Assembly: GCF_016625195.1 (NCBI RefSeq)
Contig: NZ_JACVUP010000011.1
Coordinates: 124,001-188,000, forward strand
DNA length: 64,000 nt
Origin: Erwinia sp. S63
GTDB taxonomy: Bacteria; Pseudomonadota; Gammaproteobacteria; Enterobacterales; Enterobacteriaceae
Direction: 5' to 3'
Numbering within the stretch: the first letter of the stretch is position 1; each line of letters opens with the position of its first letter. Under the pieces are notes generated by a model. That model worked only from the letters and a program-made list of their open reading frames with translations, made no database searches and was not told the DNA's origin. A program made the position numbers and the translations under genes. This document shows positions 63,788-64,000 of the stretch, piece by piece.

Positions 63788-64000
63788 TTACTCGCCCCAG
63801 GTCGCTTCGAGCACGCGCAGCCAGTTGCCGTGGCAGATTTTTTCCAGCAGTTCGCGCGAATAACCACGTGCCGCCAGCGCGTTGACCACCAGCGGGAAAC
63901 CGGCCACGTCTTTCATGTCGCCTGGCATGGTGGCGCCATCCAGATCGGAGCCGAAACCGACGCCATCTTCCCCCACTTTTTCCAGCAGGTATTCCACGTG
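63788..64000 (-). CDS. Membrane-dipeptidase-family metallopeptidase, C-terminal part only
   Basis: The last 70 codons of a gene cut by the right edge are seen. EYLLEKVGEDGVGFGSDLDGA and the terminal EKICHGNWLRVLEATWGE match the renal-dipeptidase (peptidase M19) family, where GSD-x-DG carries a metal-site aspartate. It would hydrolyse dipeptides, often with a D-residue or dehydro residue. A GTG inside this part is not the true start. The LysR gene follows after 2 bases. Confidence 0.8.
   Translation of the reverse strand, partial: HVEYLLEKVGEDGVGFGSDLDGATMPGDMKDVAGFPLVVNALAARGYSRELLEKICHGNWLRVLEATWGE

Noticed and set aside
1..64000. CRISPR arrays, insertion sequences, prophage genes, tRNA or rRNA genes
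   Set aside because: I looked for regular spacer-repeat arrays, transposase or integrase motifs and tRNA T-loop signatures and saw none. The only repeats are short intergenic palindromes and the tandem units described.

Overview
This 64 kb window is chromosomal DNA of an enterobacterium. It is most likely Erwiniaceae, of the Pantoea/Erwinia type. The proteins read as close orthologues of Escherichia coli ProP, HemB, YhiN, PitA, UspB, UspA, RsmJ, PrlC, RlmJ, Gor, YqhA, KdpFABCD, LgoR/LgoD/LgoT and a Klebsiella-type ribitol locus. The gene order yhiN-pitA-uspB-uspA-rsmJ-prlC-rlmJ-gor is the enterobacterial one. The family call is an inference from content and order; no 16S or marker gene is present. 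I saw no tRNA, rRNA, insertion sequence, prophage or CRISPR array.

Layout. 0-6.4 kb: a cut-off unknown gene, then proP, hemB, a GAF-GGDEF diguanylate cyclase, a secreted alpha/beta hydrolase and a MarA-size AraC regulator. 6.6-10 kb: a GlxA-type regulator divergent from a periplasmic isochorismatase-fold hydrolase, a small membrane protein and a lone capsule-type glycosyltransferase. 10-21.6 kb: the conserved yhiN-to-gor block, with a CPBP protease and RNase BN (rbn) inserted before gor. 21.6-26.3 kb: a ribitol locus (rbtR, rbtD, rbtK) followed by a Gate-domain membrane protein preceded by a 15-codon leader. 26.5-33.2 kb: a stand-alone YrdC/Sua5 protein, redox enzymes with a LysR regulator, a YcaC-like hydrolase, a bestrophin and a Tat-exported hydrolase. 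33.3-37.9 kb: a cation/proton antiporter with a small periplasmic protein, an MFS exporter with a divergent LysR, and yqhA. 37.9-45.1 kb: kdpFABCD with a well conserved KdpE box but no kdpE next to kdpD. 45.1-50.3 kb: an HD-GYP phosphodiesterase, an MFS permease overlapping a 2-hydroxyacid dehydrogenase gene, and an orphan sugar-binding protein. 50.4-57.4 kb: acetyltransferases, an ABC exporter, LysR with glutathionyl-hydroquinone reductase and an esterase, and a TIM-barrel isomerase. 57.5-59.1 kb: the fluoride channel gene crcB behind a fluoride riboswitch, divergent from a nucleoside hydrolase. 59.1-62.7 kb: the L-galactonate genes lgoD, lgoR, lgoT. 62.9-64 kb: a LysR gene just downstream of a dipeptidase gene that is cut by the right edge.

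How the genes fit together. The window mixes conserved stress and housekeeping functions (osmolyte, potassium, phosphate, fluoride, glutathione redox, tRNA/rRNA processing) with small catabolic modules (ribitol, L-galactonate, nucleosides, a 2-hydroxy acid). Most modules have a divergent or adjacent regulator. The strongest non-coding signals are the fluoride riboswitch with its terminator and promoter, the KdpE box, a candidate ribitol-repressor operator, and a family of short intergenic palindromes present at several gene junctions.
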